This document shows positions 1 through 6,983 of a DNA stretch of 9,385 bases, piece by piece. The notes under the pieces are model-generated. The model was given only the letters and a program-made list of their open reading frames with translations. It did not search any database and was not told where the DNA came from. This stretch comes from CAZJHX01 sp964545715 (GTDB lineage: Bacteria > Myxococcota_A > UBA9042 > GCA-2863065), in the NCBI GenBank assembly GCA_964545715.1, contig CAZJHX010000259.1:1-9385 (forward strand). Reading direction: 5' to 3'. Position 1 is the stretch's first letter; every line of letters starts with the position of its first letter. The position numbers were made by a program, and so were the translations under genes.

Positions 1-674
1 ACGAGCCCGACTGCGGTATCGGCGGCGTGTGCAGCAACACGCCGGGCAGCTTCGCGTGCGACTGCGATGACGGCTTCACAAACGACGAGAGCGGCAAGTG
101 CGTGGACATCGACGAGTGCGCGCAGGGCGACACCCCGTGCGGGGCCAACGCGACGTGCAGCAACAACTCGGGCGGCTACGACTGCCCGTGCGACGAGGGC
201 TACACCGCCGACGGCGACGAGTGCGTGGACGTGGACGAGTGCGCGACGCAGCCCGACATCTGCCCCGAGACCGCGACCTGCACCAACACGGTGGGCGGCT
301 TCGAGTGCGTTTGCGCCGAGGGCTTTGTGCTCAGCAGCGGCGCGTGCGTGGATGTCAACGAGTGCGCCAATGGCACCGCCGAGTGTGGGGCGAACGCGTC
401 CTGCGCCAACAACGTCGGCAGCTTCGACTGTGTCTGCAACGAGGGCTTCTCGGGCGACGGCCAGGTATGCACCGCGGACGAGGATCCGTGTGCGGCGGGT
501 GGCGAAGGCTGCGGCGAGATCCCGGAGCCCAGCGACGGCTGCAGCTGCAACACCGCCGGCCAGCAGAGCCCCTATCCGCCCAGTGGGCCGACACTGCTCT
601 TGCTGCTGCTTCTCTTCTGGCGGATCAGCGCGCACATCACGCCCAGGACCAGCAGCAGCAGCCCGCGCGGCTGA
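1..674 (+). CDS. Secreted calcium-binding EGF-repeat protein with MYXO-CTERM-like anchor (5' end missing)
   Basis: The reading frame is open from the left edge (first full codon at 3), so the start and any signal peptide lie outside; 223 residues are visible. It has a partial EGF-like module (visible residues 4-33) and three complete ones (39-74, 80-115, 121-156), each with six cysteines. Complete modules begin with the calcium-binding signature D-[IV]-[DN]-E-C. After C163 and C170 comes a tail with Gly-Cys-Ser-Cys at 179-182, a Pro/Ser linker, then seven leucines, F-W and R207. This matches the MYXO-CTERM plan, in which a Gly-Cys site is processed and the Leu-rich segment holds the protein in the membrane. 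The hydrophobic run is short, and about 16 residues follow R207, which is longer than usual. The likely role is an extracellular adhesion or binding protein; the ligand is unknown. Its last 103 bp overlap the convergent vWA gene. Confidence 0.85.
   Translation, partial: EPDCGIGGVCSNTPGSFACDCDDGFTNDESGKCVDIDECAQGDTPCGANATCSNNSGGYDCPCDEGYTADGDECVDVDECATQPDICPETATCTNTVGGFECVCAEGFVLSSGACVDVNECANGTAECGANASCANNVGSFDCVCNEGFSGDGQVCTADEDPCAAGGEGCGEIPEPSDGCSCNTAGQQSPYPPSGPTLLLLLLLFWRISAHITPRTSSSSPRG
12..470 (+). repeat. Tandem calcium-binding EGF-like modules (one partial, three complete)
   Basis: The complete modules span about 117-224, 240-347 and 363-470, a period near 123 bp. The first, at 12-101, lacks its N-terminal part. 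All four carry the pattern C-x-N-x4-[FY]-x-C-x-C (for example C-S-N-N-S-G-G-Y-D-C-P-C). Spacing between modules is constant at five residues between the last cysteine of one and the first of the next, as in the rigid calcium-linked rods formed by animal cbEGF arrays. The repeats probably continue to the left of the window. Confidence 0.85.
572..674. other. Convergent gene overlap encoding C-terminal anchors on both strands
   Basis: The + strand EGF gene ends with TGA at 672-674 and the - strand vWA gene ends with TAG at 572-574, giving 103 bp of antiparallel coding overlap. Leucine codons at 594-614 on the + strand are read on the - strand as the basic/serine tail R-Q-K-R-S-S-S-K-S-S. The four CTG leucine codons of the - strand anchor (652-663 region) are read on the + strand as four AGC serines. 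Both stops are clear in the sequence. That both products are made is inferred from the good anchor signals in each frame. No separate terminator hairpin is evident here. Confidence 0.8.
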
Positions 675-2977
675 GGTGCGGTCGAGCCCGCCGACGCACA
701 TCCCACCGGCGCGCCGCTGATCGTGGTCGGCGCGACGGCCGGCGTCACGTTTGGGCTACCGGTCCGCGCGCCGGGCTCTGACTGAGGCACAAATGTGGCC
801 GACGTCTGCGTGTTCGGGCTGGGTGTCGCGGCAGCAGGCACGTTGACGGACTCGGCAGGCACATCCTCCACCGGGCTGTCAGTGGGATCGGTGACGCGAA
901 ACTGCCGACCCAGGTGCTCGAACCGGGCGTTGGCGCCGACACTCAGGAGCGGCGCGATGCCGACGTCGCGGTCAGCCTCCAGCAGCGCCCAGAAGGCCGG
1001 GCTGCCGAAGTGGAGCTCGGTCCAGTCACCGTCGGGACCCAGCGCGGTATCGGTAAACCAGCCCGACACGAGCGGGAATGTGCGGTCCGACAGATAGCGG
1101 ATCCATGTGTCCACCGGCCCGTCGACGGTGCCGCCCTTCTGATAGCTGTCGATGGCGGCTGACGCGCCGACCGCAGCCGAGCCGGTCTCCGCGTCCGGCA
1201 CGTCGGCATAGGTCATGAGCATGTCGCCGTCGTCGTTGAGCTTGAAATACGTGAAGTCGGTGATGACGCCATATCGATGGGCCAACGTCCGCACCTCTTC
1301 GACCAGCGCCGGGTCGGAGTTGCCCAGCTTGATCTCCTGCAGCAGCGCACCGACGCGACGCTTGGCCCAGACCCGCGGGACGTAACCCTCGGTGACCGCG
1401 TGCTCGGGCAAAACCACGTCCCACGTGTAGTCCACAGCGCGCCCCGCGACCTCGCCGCTGATCCGGATCCGGGCCGCGCCGGGCTGCTCGTAGCGCCCGA
1501 GAATAGCGACCGTCTGGCCGGCAAAGAGGTCACCCGGCGCCGCCGGAAAGAGCTGCACGCCGCCGATCTCCGCGACGTCCAACACCGGGTTGGTCAGGAC
1601 GGGATCGGCGATCTGACCAAAGAACTGCTCTACCGCCGCATCGACCGCCTGACCCGGCTGCACGTACAACGCGTCGCCCCCTGAGGCCATGGCCAGCTTG
1701 TCCAGCAGCACGGTGTTCACGTCGTGGCCGATCCCGAACGTAAACAGGCGCGCGCCGACCTCGTTGTGGGACGCCGCCATCGCCAGAATCGCATCCGTGT
1801 CGGTCTCGCCGTTGGTCGCCTGTCCGTCCGTGAGAAACACCACGTAGCGCGCGTGACCGGTGCCGCTTGCAAAGGACGCAAACGCCGCTTTGAGCGCGTC
1901 GTAGATGTTGGTGCCGCCGTCCGCCGCAAGCTCCTCGACAAAGGCCTGGGCCTGGCTGACATTGGCGTCAGTCGCGGCCACAGCCGTATCGGCAAAGGGT
2001 GTGATCGCGCCGTCGAAAGCGACCACTGAGAAGCTGTCCTGGGGCTGCAGCTGGCCCAGCACGGAGACCAGCGCGTCCCGAGCCTGCTGCATCTTCTCGC
2101 CCTCCATGCTGCCGGACGTGTCGATGACCAGGGCGATGTCCCGCGGCGAGACCGTGTCGTCCGGAGGGCTGGCAGGGGTGGACAGCAGCGCCATGAAGGT
2201 GCCGTCGCCGTCATATCGGAACGGCAGCAGGTCCAGGCGCACGGGCTCGTCCCCGGTCGCGATCAGCAGCGTCACCTCAAACGCGGTGCACCGCTGCCAG
2301 CCCTGGTACGTGCCGGTCAGCGTGTGGGCGCCGCCGCGCGTGACGGCCAGCGTGTGGTAGGGCGAATACAGCGTCCGCAGCTGGGCGTCCGTGGTCGCGG
2401 TCACCGTCACGTCCACGGATCCCGCGGGCTGGCGATGCCAGTCGGTCGGCACCGAGACGCCCTTGAGCGTGCCGCGACTCATCAGCGGCTGCTGCAGCGT
2501 GACGGCCAGCTCGACCGATGGGTTGAAGCCCTCCGTCGGGGCTGCGATGCCGCCGACGACGAGCATGGGCAGCCCGAGATCGCGCAACACGACGGGATCG
2601 CGCAGCTTCAACGTCAGCTCCACGCGCAGCGCGTCGGCCTCTGCGGCAGTCAGCACCTCTGCCACGCGGTTGTCGCCGCCGACCAGGATCGACGCCACGT
2701 CCGCGCCGTGAGCCAGCGGGCGATAGAACGTCACGGACGGGGCCAGGCCGCGGCAGCCGGTGTGAGTAGGCGGCCGATAGGTGCGCTGCTCTGCGGTAGT
2801 GGCCATGGTGTCGCTCAGCGACGCGTCGACGGTGAGCTTGTTCAGCGGAGCCAGGGTCGTGACGCAGCCTCCGTCTCGGGCCGCAGCGCCGTAGTCGATG
2901 ACCAGCCCCTGGCCGTGCGCCGCTATGGGAAGAAACAGGATCGCCGCCAGGACCAGTCGCGCGCGGTCGATAATCAT
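572..2977 (-). CDS. Secreted VIT/von Willebrand factor A domain protein with MYXO-CTERM-like anchor
   Basis: The product has 801 residues. A signal peptide covers about 1-22 (hydrophobic run then A-A-H-G-Q). Residues 60-270 form a divergent VIT-like beta region. The vWA domain is at about 279-455 with a complete MIDAS metal site: D286-T-S-G-S290, T356 and D384. Such domains bind protein ligands through a divalent cation. Residues 460-690 match the extended C-terminal region of inter-alpha-trypsin-inhibitor-like bacterial proteins. A Pro/Ser/Thr linker (696-757) leads to Gly-Cys at 759-760, a Leu-rich membrane segment (772-785) and R-Q-K-R, a MYXO-CTERM-like anchor. The ATG at 2977 is supported by GAGGTGA at 2981-2987. 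The protein is probably surface-exposed and used in adhesion or protein-complex assembly; the partner is unknown. The VIT assignment is weaker than the vWA one. The 3' end overlaps the EGF gene. Confidence 0.9.
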   Translation of the reverse strand: MIIDRARLVLAAILFLPIAAHGQGLVIDYGAAARDGGCVTTLAPLNKLTVDASLSDTMATTAEQRTYRPPTHTGCRGLAPSVTFYRPLAHGADVASILVGGDNRVAEVLTAAEADALRVELTLKLRDPVVLRDLGLPMLVVGGIAAPTEGFNPSVELAVTLQQPLMSRGTLKGVSVPTDWHRQPAGSVDVTVTATTDAQLRTLYSPYHTLAVTRGGAHTLTGTYQGWQRCTAFEVTLLIATGDEPVRLDLLPFRYDGDGTFMALLSTPASPPDDTVSPRDIALVIDTSGSMEGEKMQQARDALVSVLGQLQPQDSFSVVAFDGAITPFADTAVAATDANVSQAQAFVEELAADGGTNIYDALKAAFASFASGTGHARYVVFLTDGQATNGETDTDAILAMAASHNEVGARLFTFGIGHDVNTVLLDKLAMASGGDALYVQPGQAVDAAVEQFFGQIADPVLTNPVLDVAEIGGVQLFPAAPGDLFAGQTVAILGRYEQPGAARIRISGEVAGRAVDYTWDVVLPEHAVTEGYVPRVWAKRRVGALLQEIKLGNSDPALVEEVRTLAHRYGVITDFTYFKLNDDGDMLMTYADVPDAETGSAAVGASAAIDSYQKGGTVDGPVDTWIRYLSDRTFPLVSGWFTDTALGPDGDWTELHFGSPAFWALLEADRDVGIAPLLSVGANARFEHLGRQFRVTDPTDSPVEDVPAESVNVPAAATPSPNTQTSATFVPQSEPGARTGSPNVTPAVAPTTISGAPVGCASAGSTAPQPRGLLLLVLGVMCALIRQKRSSSKSSVGPLGG

Positions 2978-3123
2978 GGATCACCTCGAGTTGCCGTGTG
3001 ATCTCAGTGTCGGCGTGGCGACTGTCGCGCACAATCCGCATTATTCGCACGCAATTACATCGTGTTGCTTCATAGTTGACACCACCGCTGTTCTAGACGA
3101 GGCGAACGTTCTAAGGTGCGCCG
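2978..3123. other. Divergent intergenic region between vWA and DUF819 genes
   Basis: This 146 bp stretch must hold the control signals for both flanking genes. It is more AT-rich than its surroundings in the centre (about 3030-3095). It contains the vWA ribosome-binding site (2981-2987, - strand), the DUF819 ribosome-binding site AAGGTG (3113-3118, + strand), and a TTGACA at 3076-3081 that has no fitting -10 at 16-18 bp. It also contains a perfect 8-bp palindrome GAACGTTC at 3104-3111, with another GTTC at 3090-3093. I could not assign a confident promoter in either direction. Confidence 0.5.
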
Positions 3124-4290
3124 ATGGATGCGCTCATTACGGACTCTGCAGGGGTCCTGTTTGCCCTCGCAGGCAACGCAGCACTGTGGTTTTGGCTGGA
3201 GAAGCGGACCAAGTGGCCGATGTTCAGCTACTTTCCGCCGCTGATCTTCATCTACATGATGCCGGCGGTGCTCTCCAACACCGGCGTGATCCCGCTCTCC
3301 TCACCGACCTACGACTGGATGGGCCGCTATCTGCTGCCGATGTTCCTGCTGCTGTTGCTGCTGGATGTCGACGTGCGCGCCGCTGTCCGCGTGATGGGGC
3401 GCGGTGTGCTGGTCATGCTGGCCGGCACAGCGGGGGTCGTCGTCGGTGCGCCAATCGCCTTCTGGCTGGTCAAGAGCGGCCTGAGTGAAGAGGCCTGGAA
3501 GGGCTACGGCGCGTTGGCGGGCTCGTGGATCGGCGGCACCGGCAACATGGCGGCCGTGGGGGAGGGGCTGGAGACCCCCGGGACCGAGTTCGGCCTGGCG
3601 GTCATCGCCGATCACGCCGTGTACCTGGTGTGGCTGCCGATCCTGCTGGCCAGCAAGAAGATCGCGCCCCACTTCCACCGCTTCACGGGCGTGGGCCAGG
3701 GTCGCCTGGACGCGCTGCGCAAAGCGGCGGACGCGCTGATCGTGACCAAGGCGCGCGTCGAGATGCGTCACATTCTGTACCTGATCGGCATGGCGGCGGG
3801 CGCCACCTGGTTCGCCGGAGAGCTGGCCGCGGTGCTGCCGGTGCTTCCGCCGGTGCTGGGCGAGAGCACGTATCGCATCTTGATCGTGACCTCGATCGGC
3901 TTGGCGCTGTCGTTTACGCCGGCGCGCCAGATCCCGGGCAGCCACGTACTCGCCATGGCGCTGGTCTACTTGTTCGTCGCGCGCATGGGCGCCCGCGCGT
4001 CAGTCGCGGGGCTGGCGGGTCAGGCGCTGCCGTTCGTCGGCGGGGCTTACCTGTGGATCATGATTCACGGGGCGTTTCTACTGGCGGCGGCCAAGCTGCT
4101 CAAGGTCGACGTACACACCGCGGCCATCGCCAGCGCCGCCAACATCGGCGGGGCGGCCAGCGCGCCGGTCGTCGCTGCATACCACGATGAGCGCCTGGTG
4201 CCCGTCAGCATCCTGATGGCGCTGATCGGCTACGCGATCGGCAACTACGCGGCGTTTGGCGCGGCGTGGCTGTGCAAGCTCGTCGCCTGA
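3124..4290 (+). CDS. DUF819-family polytopic inner-membrane protein, putative transporter
   Basis: The product is 388 residues, normal for the DUF819 (YjcL-like) family. It is hydrophobic throughout, with roughly ten or more membrane segments, including 34-54, 68-82, 94-116, 156-176, 212-236, 296-324 and 360-385. Two related glycine-rich motifs stand out: G133-S-W-I-G-G-T-G-N-M-A-A-V and S337-A-A-N-I-G-G-A-A-S-A-P. They sit at comparable places in the two halves, which suggests an internally duplicated transporter-like fold. The substrate is not known for the family, and a transport role is inference. The start at 3124 has AAGGTG five bases upstream. It is transcribed away from the vWA gene and converges with the ATP-grasp gene, overlapping its 3' end by 46 bp. 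It has no obvious functional partner here. Confidence 0.88.
   Translation: MDALITDSAGVLFALAGNAALWFWLEKRTKWPMFSYFPPLIFIYMMPAVLSNTGVIPLSSPTYDWMGRYLLPMFLLLLLLDVDVRAAVRVMGRGVLVMLAGTAGVVVGAPIAFWLVKSGLSEEAWKGYGALAGSWIGGTGNMAAVGEGLETPGTEFGLAVIADHAVYLVWLPILLASKKIAPHFHRFTGVGQGRLDALRKAADALIVTKARVEMRHILYLIGMAAGATWFAGELAAVLPVLPPVLGESTYRILIVTSIGLALSFTPARQIPGSHVLAMALVYLFVARMGARASVAGLAGQALPFVGGAYLWIMIHGAFLLAAAKLLKVDVHTAAIASAANIGGAASAPVVAAYHDERLVPVSILMALIGYAIGNYAAFGAAWLCKLVA
4245..4290. other. Convergent 46-bp overlap of DUF819 and ATP-grasp genes
   Basis: The DUF819 stop TGA is at 4288-4290 and the ATP-grasp stop TAG is at 4245-4247 on the other strand. The last 14 codons plus stop of each gene share DNA. 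There is no room for a conventional intergenic terminator, and I see no hairpin followed by a T-run. Confidence 0.85.
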
Positions 4291-5243
4291 AGCGCCCGCA
4301 GCTCCTCACCCAGAAATTTGGCCAACCCCATCATGCCCGCTCCGGCGGTGCCTGCCACGCCGGCAGCCACTTCGGCCGTCGAGTTGTAGTTGGTGTTGGT
4401 GTTCAGGTCGTAGGTCCACGCGACGCCGTCGCGGTCGACGATCATCTCGCATGCGGCGACCTCGATATCGTGGGCGGCCAGCACAGCCTCGTAGCGGGCG
4501 TGATTCGGATGGGTGAAGCCCTCTAGAATCTCGAAGCGTGGCCCTGCGGCCGGCTCGGGCGCCTCTTCGCCCACCGGGCAGGCGACGTCGCCGATGGTGC
4601 AGGCGTCCGCCGGGCACAGTTCGAAGCCGCCGCCGGTCTCGACGCGCACCGCGTACAGAAACCGGCCGCCGACAAACTCGTTGCGGATGATGACCGGCTC
4701 CGCCCCCTCCAGCAGCTGTTGCACGAGGACGACCCCGTCGATACCGGCGTCGAAAGCGTCGGAGTGTACGTGCGCCTCCACCTCTTCGATGGTGCGAAAG
4801 AGCTGAACGCCCAGGCCTTTGCCGCCGCGGTTGGGCTTGAGGATCAGCGGACAGCCAAAGGCGCGGGCGGCCTCCAGCACCTTCTCCCGACCGACTGCGG
4901 CCACGGTGTGCGGGGTGCGGACGCCGTGCGCCTCAAAGGCCGCGTACTGCCGCAGCTTGGAGATCTCGAGGTCCAGGCCGCGCTGCCCGTTGACGACCCG
5001 GCGCCCATGAGCCTGCAGCCAGCCGAGCACGCACGCGGTCAGCTCGGGGCCGTAGCGGTGGCCGCGAGTATGCGAGGACGCGCTCATGCGGTTGTAAAAG
5101 ACGCCGTGGGGGGGCGGCTTGGCGGTGTCGACGATGCCCTCGTCCAAAAACCACTCTTCGTACGAGAGCCCGTAGTGGTCGAAGGCCTCGCGCAGCGGGA
5201 TCACCCAGGCGTCGTTTTCATGAAGGACGTAGATCTTGCTCAT
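4245..5243 (-). CDS. RimK-like ATP-grasp ligase, substrate unknown
   Basis: The product is 332 residues, with no signal peptide, so it is probably cytoplasmic. ATP-grasp enzymes activate a carboxylate as acyl-phosphate and join it to an amine or thiol. Visible features are the N-terminal subdomain with N51-R-M-S-A-S-S-H-T-R60; the ATP-binding lysine and glycine loop K136-P-N-R-G-G-K-G-L-G145; the hinge V-L-V-Q-Q-L-L-E-G (172-180); R187-N-E and the strand R194-F-L-Y-A-V-R200; and the metal-binding end E266 and D279-L-N-T-N-T-N-Y-N. The catalytic core looks intact. The start at 5243 has a weak GGAAAG four bases upstream, and the gene begins 19 bp after the stop of the beta-propeller lipoprotein gene, so co-transcription is likely. 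The similarity is to alpha-L-glutamate ligase types, but neither the acceptor nor the amino acid can be read from sequence. The C-terminal 30 residues look non-conserved. Confidence 0.85.
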   Translation of the reverse strand: MSKIYVLHENDAWVIPLREAFDHYGLSYEEWFLDEGIVDTAKPPPHGVFYNRMSASSHTRGHRYGPELTACVLGWLQAHGRRVVNGQRGLDLEISKLRQYAAFEAHGVRTPHTVAAVGREKVLEAARAFGCPLILKPNRGGKGLGVQLFRTIEEVEAHVHSDAFDAGIDGVVLVQQLLEGAEPVIIRNEFVGGRFLYAVRVETGGGFELCPADACTIGDVACPVGEEAPEPAAGPRFEILEGFTHPNHARYEAVLAAHDIEVAACEMIVDRDGVAWTYDLNTNTNYNSTAEVAAGVAGTAGAGMMGLAKFLGEELRALQATSLHSHAAPNAA

Positions 5244-5262
5244 GATGTCTTTCCGAGGTCTG

Positions 5263-6843
5263 TCAGGGGTCCAAACGCAGGACGCGGCTGCCCTTTACGT
5301 CCACGAGGTAGAGGAGGTTGTCGGGTCCGACCGTGATGCCGCCGACGCCGCCCGCGCCCAGTCCGGTGTCAAAGAAGTTGACCCGCGCGCCGGTCTCGTC
5401 GAGGCCGATCAGGAAGCCGCTGGCGTGGTCGCTGACGTACAGGAACCCGTCGTGCAAGGCCATGCCGCTGGGCTCGTACACCAACTCGGCGCTGGCGGGC
5501 ACGAACTCTTCGGTGATCTCGCCGGACATCAACTGCATCGGCTGCTCGTTGGGATAGGTCGCGAACTGGCCGGTCTGCGATGCGGCGGACGTATCCACGC
5601 GCAGGATGCGGCTGTTGCCCGTATCGGCGATGTACAGCCAGCCGGAGTCGGGGTGCACCAGCATGTTGGCGGTGACGCCCGGTACCCGCTTGAGGGCCAC
5701 GTTGAGATAGCGCCGCTTGGTCCCGTCGGAGTGATCCTCGGTGCCGTGCGGGTGCGGGACTTTGAAGTCGTACCAGTCCAGCACGCCGCTTCGCCCATTG
5801 AACACCCAGAAGGCGTTGGCGGTGTCGGCGGCGACACCCACGCAGTTGGGCGAGTTGTGCAGCATGTCCAGGTGGACGGCGGAGGCGTCGGGACCAAATA
5901 TCTCCCAATCGCTGACGGGCGACGGCCACAGGGCGGGGCCCATGAAGTCGTTGGGCGGCGCCAGGCCGTCGTACTCGTTGCGACTGTCACCGCAGGTGGC
6001 AAAGGTGTCACCGTCGCCGAACGCGATCGACAGCACCTCCTCCAGAAAGTGCTTCTGCCAGTCGACCCAGCCGGTGGTCTTTTGCTGCGGCGTGCCCGGG
6101 TTCAGGATCAGGGTCACACGGTCGGCGCCGGGACTGACGACCCACAACTTGCTGGTGTCAGCGGGATCGAAGGCGAGATCGGTGGGGTGGGTCAGCAGCT
6201 TGGTCTCAATGACGGTCAACGTGGCGGAGGCGGGCGTGCCGTCGCCCTGGCCCAGCAGCGGCGCGAGCAGCTCTTTGCAGATGCCGTTCTCGCACAGATC
6301 GCTGGCGCAATCCGCGGGGCTCTCGCAGGCGTCACCGCCGACCAGACGCTTGGCGGCGCAGGCGCCGATCACGCAGAAGTGGTCCACCATGCAGTCGGAT
6401 GAGGTGCAGCACATAGCCCCGACCGTGCCGTCGAACTGGCAGGAGCTGGGCAGCGTCGCCGTCTCGGTGCCCTCGGCGTCGTCCGTGGAGGCGCTGAACG
6501 AGAGCGCCCAATCACCGGCGTCGGGCAGGACCAGATCATCGATGCTGTAAGCGCCGGCACCCTGCGCGCTGAGTTTGCCGGTGACCACGTCGCCCGCTTC
6601 GAGCGTGGCCTCGACGGTGACAGCGGCGTTCTCAACGGTGGCGCCGTCTTCGTCCGTCACGGTGACGGTGACGACGAATTGGCGGTCTGGGGTTACGGCA
6701 TCGGGAGCTGTGATCGCCAGGGTCAGGGACCCCGGATCCGCCGCGCCGTCGCTGCCTCCGTCGCCGCCGGAGCCGACAGCAGACGTGCAGGAGAGCGTGA
6801 GCGGGAGGGCGAACAGAAACACAAACAGCGGTACAAATTTCAT
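5263..6843 (-). CDS. Putative lipoprotein with Ig-like domain, Cys-rich segment and NHL-type beta-propeller
   Basis: The product is 526 residues. A short N-terminal hydrophobic signal ends at L17-S18-C19; -3 is Thr rather than Leu, so this lipobox is imperfect, but the Gly/Ser/Asp-rich stretch after it fits a tethered lipoprotein. Residues 38-132 look like an Ig-like beta-sandwich (repeated T-V-T-V, then D-A-G-D-W). Residues 135-189 hold ten cysteines, in two modules ending D-C-x5-C-x3-A-C and D-C-x4-C-x4-C. From about 205 to 526 there are NHL/SMP-30-like propeller repeats: T-H-P-T-D-L-A-F-D-P, G-W-L-Y-I-A-D-T-G-N-S-R-I-L-R-V-D, P-S-G-M-A-L, and D-N-L-L-Y-L-V-D. Such propellers bind proteins, RNA or small ligands, and some are lactonases; no enzyme motif is certain here. 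Start 6843 has GGAGG at 6853-6857. It is the first gene of a likely two-gene operon with the ATP-grasp ligase. Confidence 0.82.
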   Translation of the reverse strand: MKFVPLFVFLFALPLTLSCTSAVGSGGDGGSDGAADPGSLTLAITAPDAVTPDRQFVVTVTVTDEDGATVENAAVTVEATLEAGDVVTGKLSAQGAGAYSIDDLVLPDAGDWALSFSASTDDAEGTETATLPSSCQFDGTVGAMCCTSSDCMVDHFCVIGACAAKRLVGGDACESPADCASDLCENGICKELLAPLLGQGDGTPASATLTVIETKLLTHPTDLAFDPADTSKLWVVSPGADRVTLILNPGTPQQKTTGWVDWQKHFLEEVLSIAFGDGDTFATCGDSRNEYDGLAPPNDFMGPALWPSPVSDWEIFGPDASAVHLDMLHNSPNCVGVAADTANAFWVFNGRSGVLDWYDFKVPHPHGTEDHSDGTKRRYLNVALKRVPGVTANMLVHPDSGWLYIADTGNSRILRVDTSAASQTGQFATYPNEQPMQLMSGEITEEFVPASAELVYEPSGMALHDGFLYVSDHASGFLIGLDETGARVNFFDTGLGAGGVGGITVGPDNLLYLVDVKGSRVLRLDP

Positions 6844-6983
6844 GTGGTACTGCCTCCGCGGCGCAGTCTACTCGATCGCGCGTGGAATTCGAAAGCCGAA
6901 CTGACGTCGATCAATGTTCAAGCCCCGGCGATACTGCGACGGGAAACGGGACATGGAGCCTGACTGACCTTATTATCCGGGGC
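6844..6983. other. Divergent intergenic region between propeller and CotH genes
   Basis: This 140 bp stretch separates two divergently transcribed lipoprotein genes. It holds the GGAGG ribosome-binding site of the - strand gene at 6853-6857 and a candidate + strand promoter at 6948-6976. On the - strand, TAGACT (6865-6870) resembles a -10, but its start point would fall on the ribosome-binding site, so I do not call it. No terminator or repeat is seen. Confidence 0.5.
6948..6976 (+). promoter_or_regulatory. Candidate sigma-70-type promoter for the CotH gene
   Basis: GGGACA (6948-6953, four of six consensus matches) is followed by a 17-bp spacer and TATTAT (6971-6976, five of six). Transcription would start at about 6983-6984, at or next to the first ATG of the CotH gene. 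That would make the message leaderless or nearly so. This is a consensus match by eye only. Confidence 0.4.

Noticed and set aside
594..663. CTG/AGC triplet runs as a microsatellite
   Set aside because: The runs are short (three or four copies) and explained by Leu and Ser codons of the two anchors.
67..781. Long open frames on the + strand over the EGF gene and past its stop (to 720 and 781)
   Set aside because: They are Arg/Ala/Thr-rich, low-complexity shadows of the EGF frame caused by high GC, with no domain or signal.
2277..3050. Alternative - strand frame over the start of the vWA gene
   Set aside because: It is an Arg-rich out-of-frame shadow of the vWA gene; the vWA frame has the signal peptide and ribosome-binding site.
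3076..3081. Perfect TTGACA upstream of the DUF819 gene as a -35 element
   Set aside because: Sequence 16-19 bp downstream (GAGGCG region) bears no resemblance to a -10, so I do not call a promoter.
5236..6402. 388-codon + strand frame antisense to the propeller gene
   Set aside because: The translation is Gly/Val/Gln/His-rich without motifs and mirrors the codon bias of the real - strand gene; no ribosome-binding site suits it.
6865..6870. TAGACT on the - strand as -10 for the propeller gene
   Set aside because: The start point would fall on the GGAGG ribosome-binding site, and the matching -35 (TTCGAA) is poor.
6882..6983. N-terminal extension of the CotH protein from GTG at 6882
   Set aside because: It would bury the signal peptide 34 residues inside the protein and has no ribosome-binding site; the ATG cluster at 6984 gives a normal lipoprotein start.
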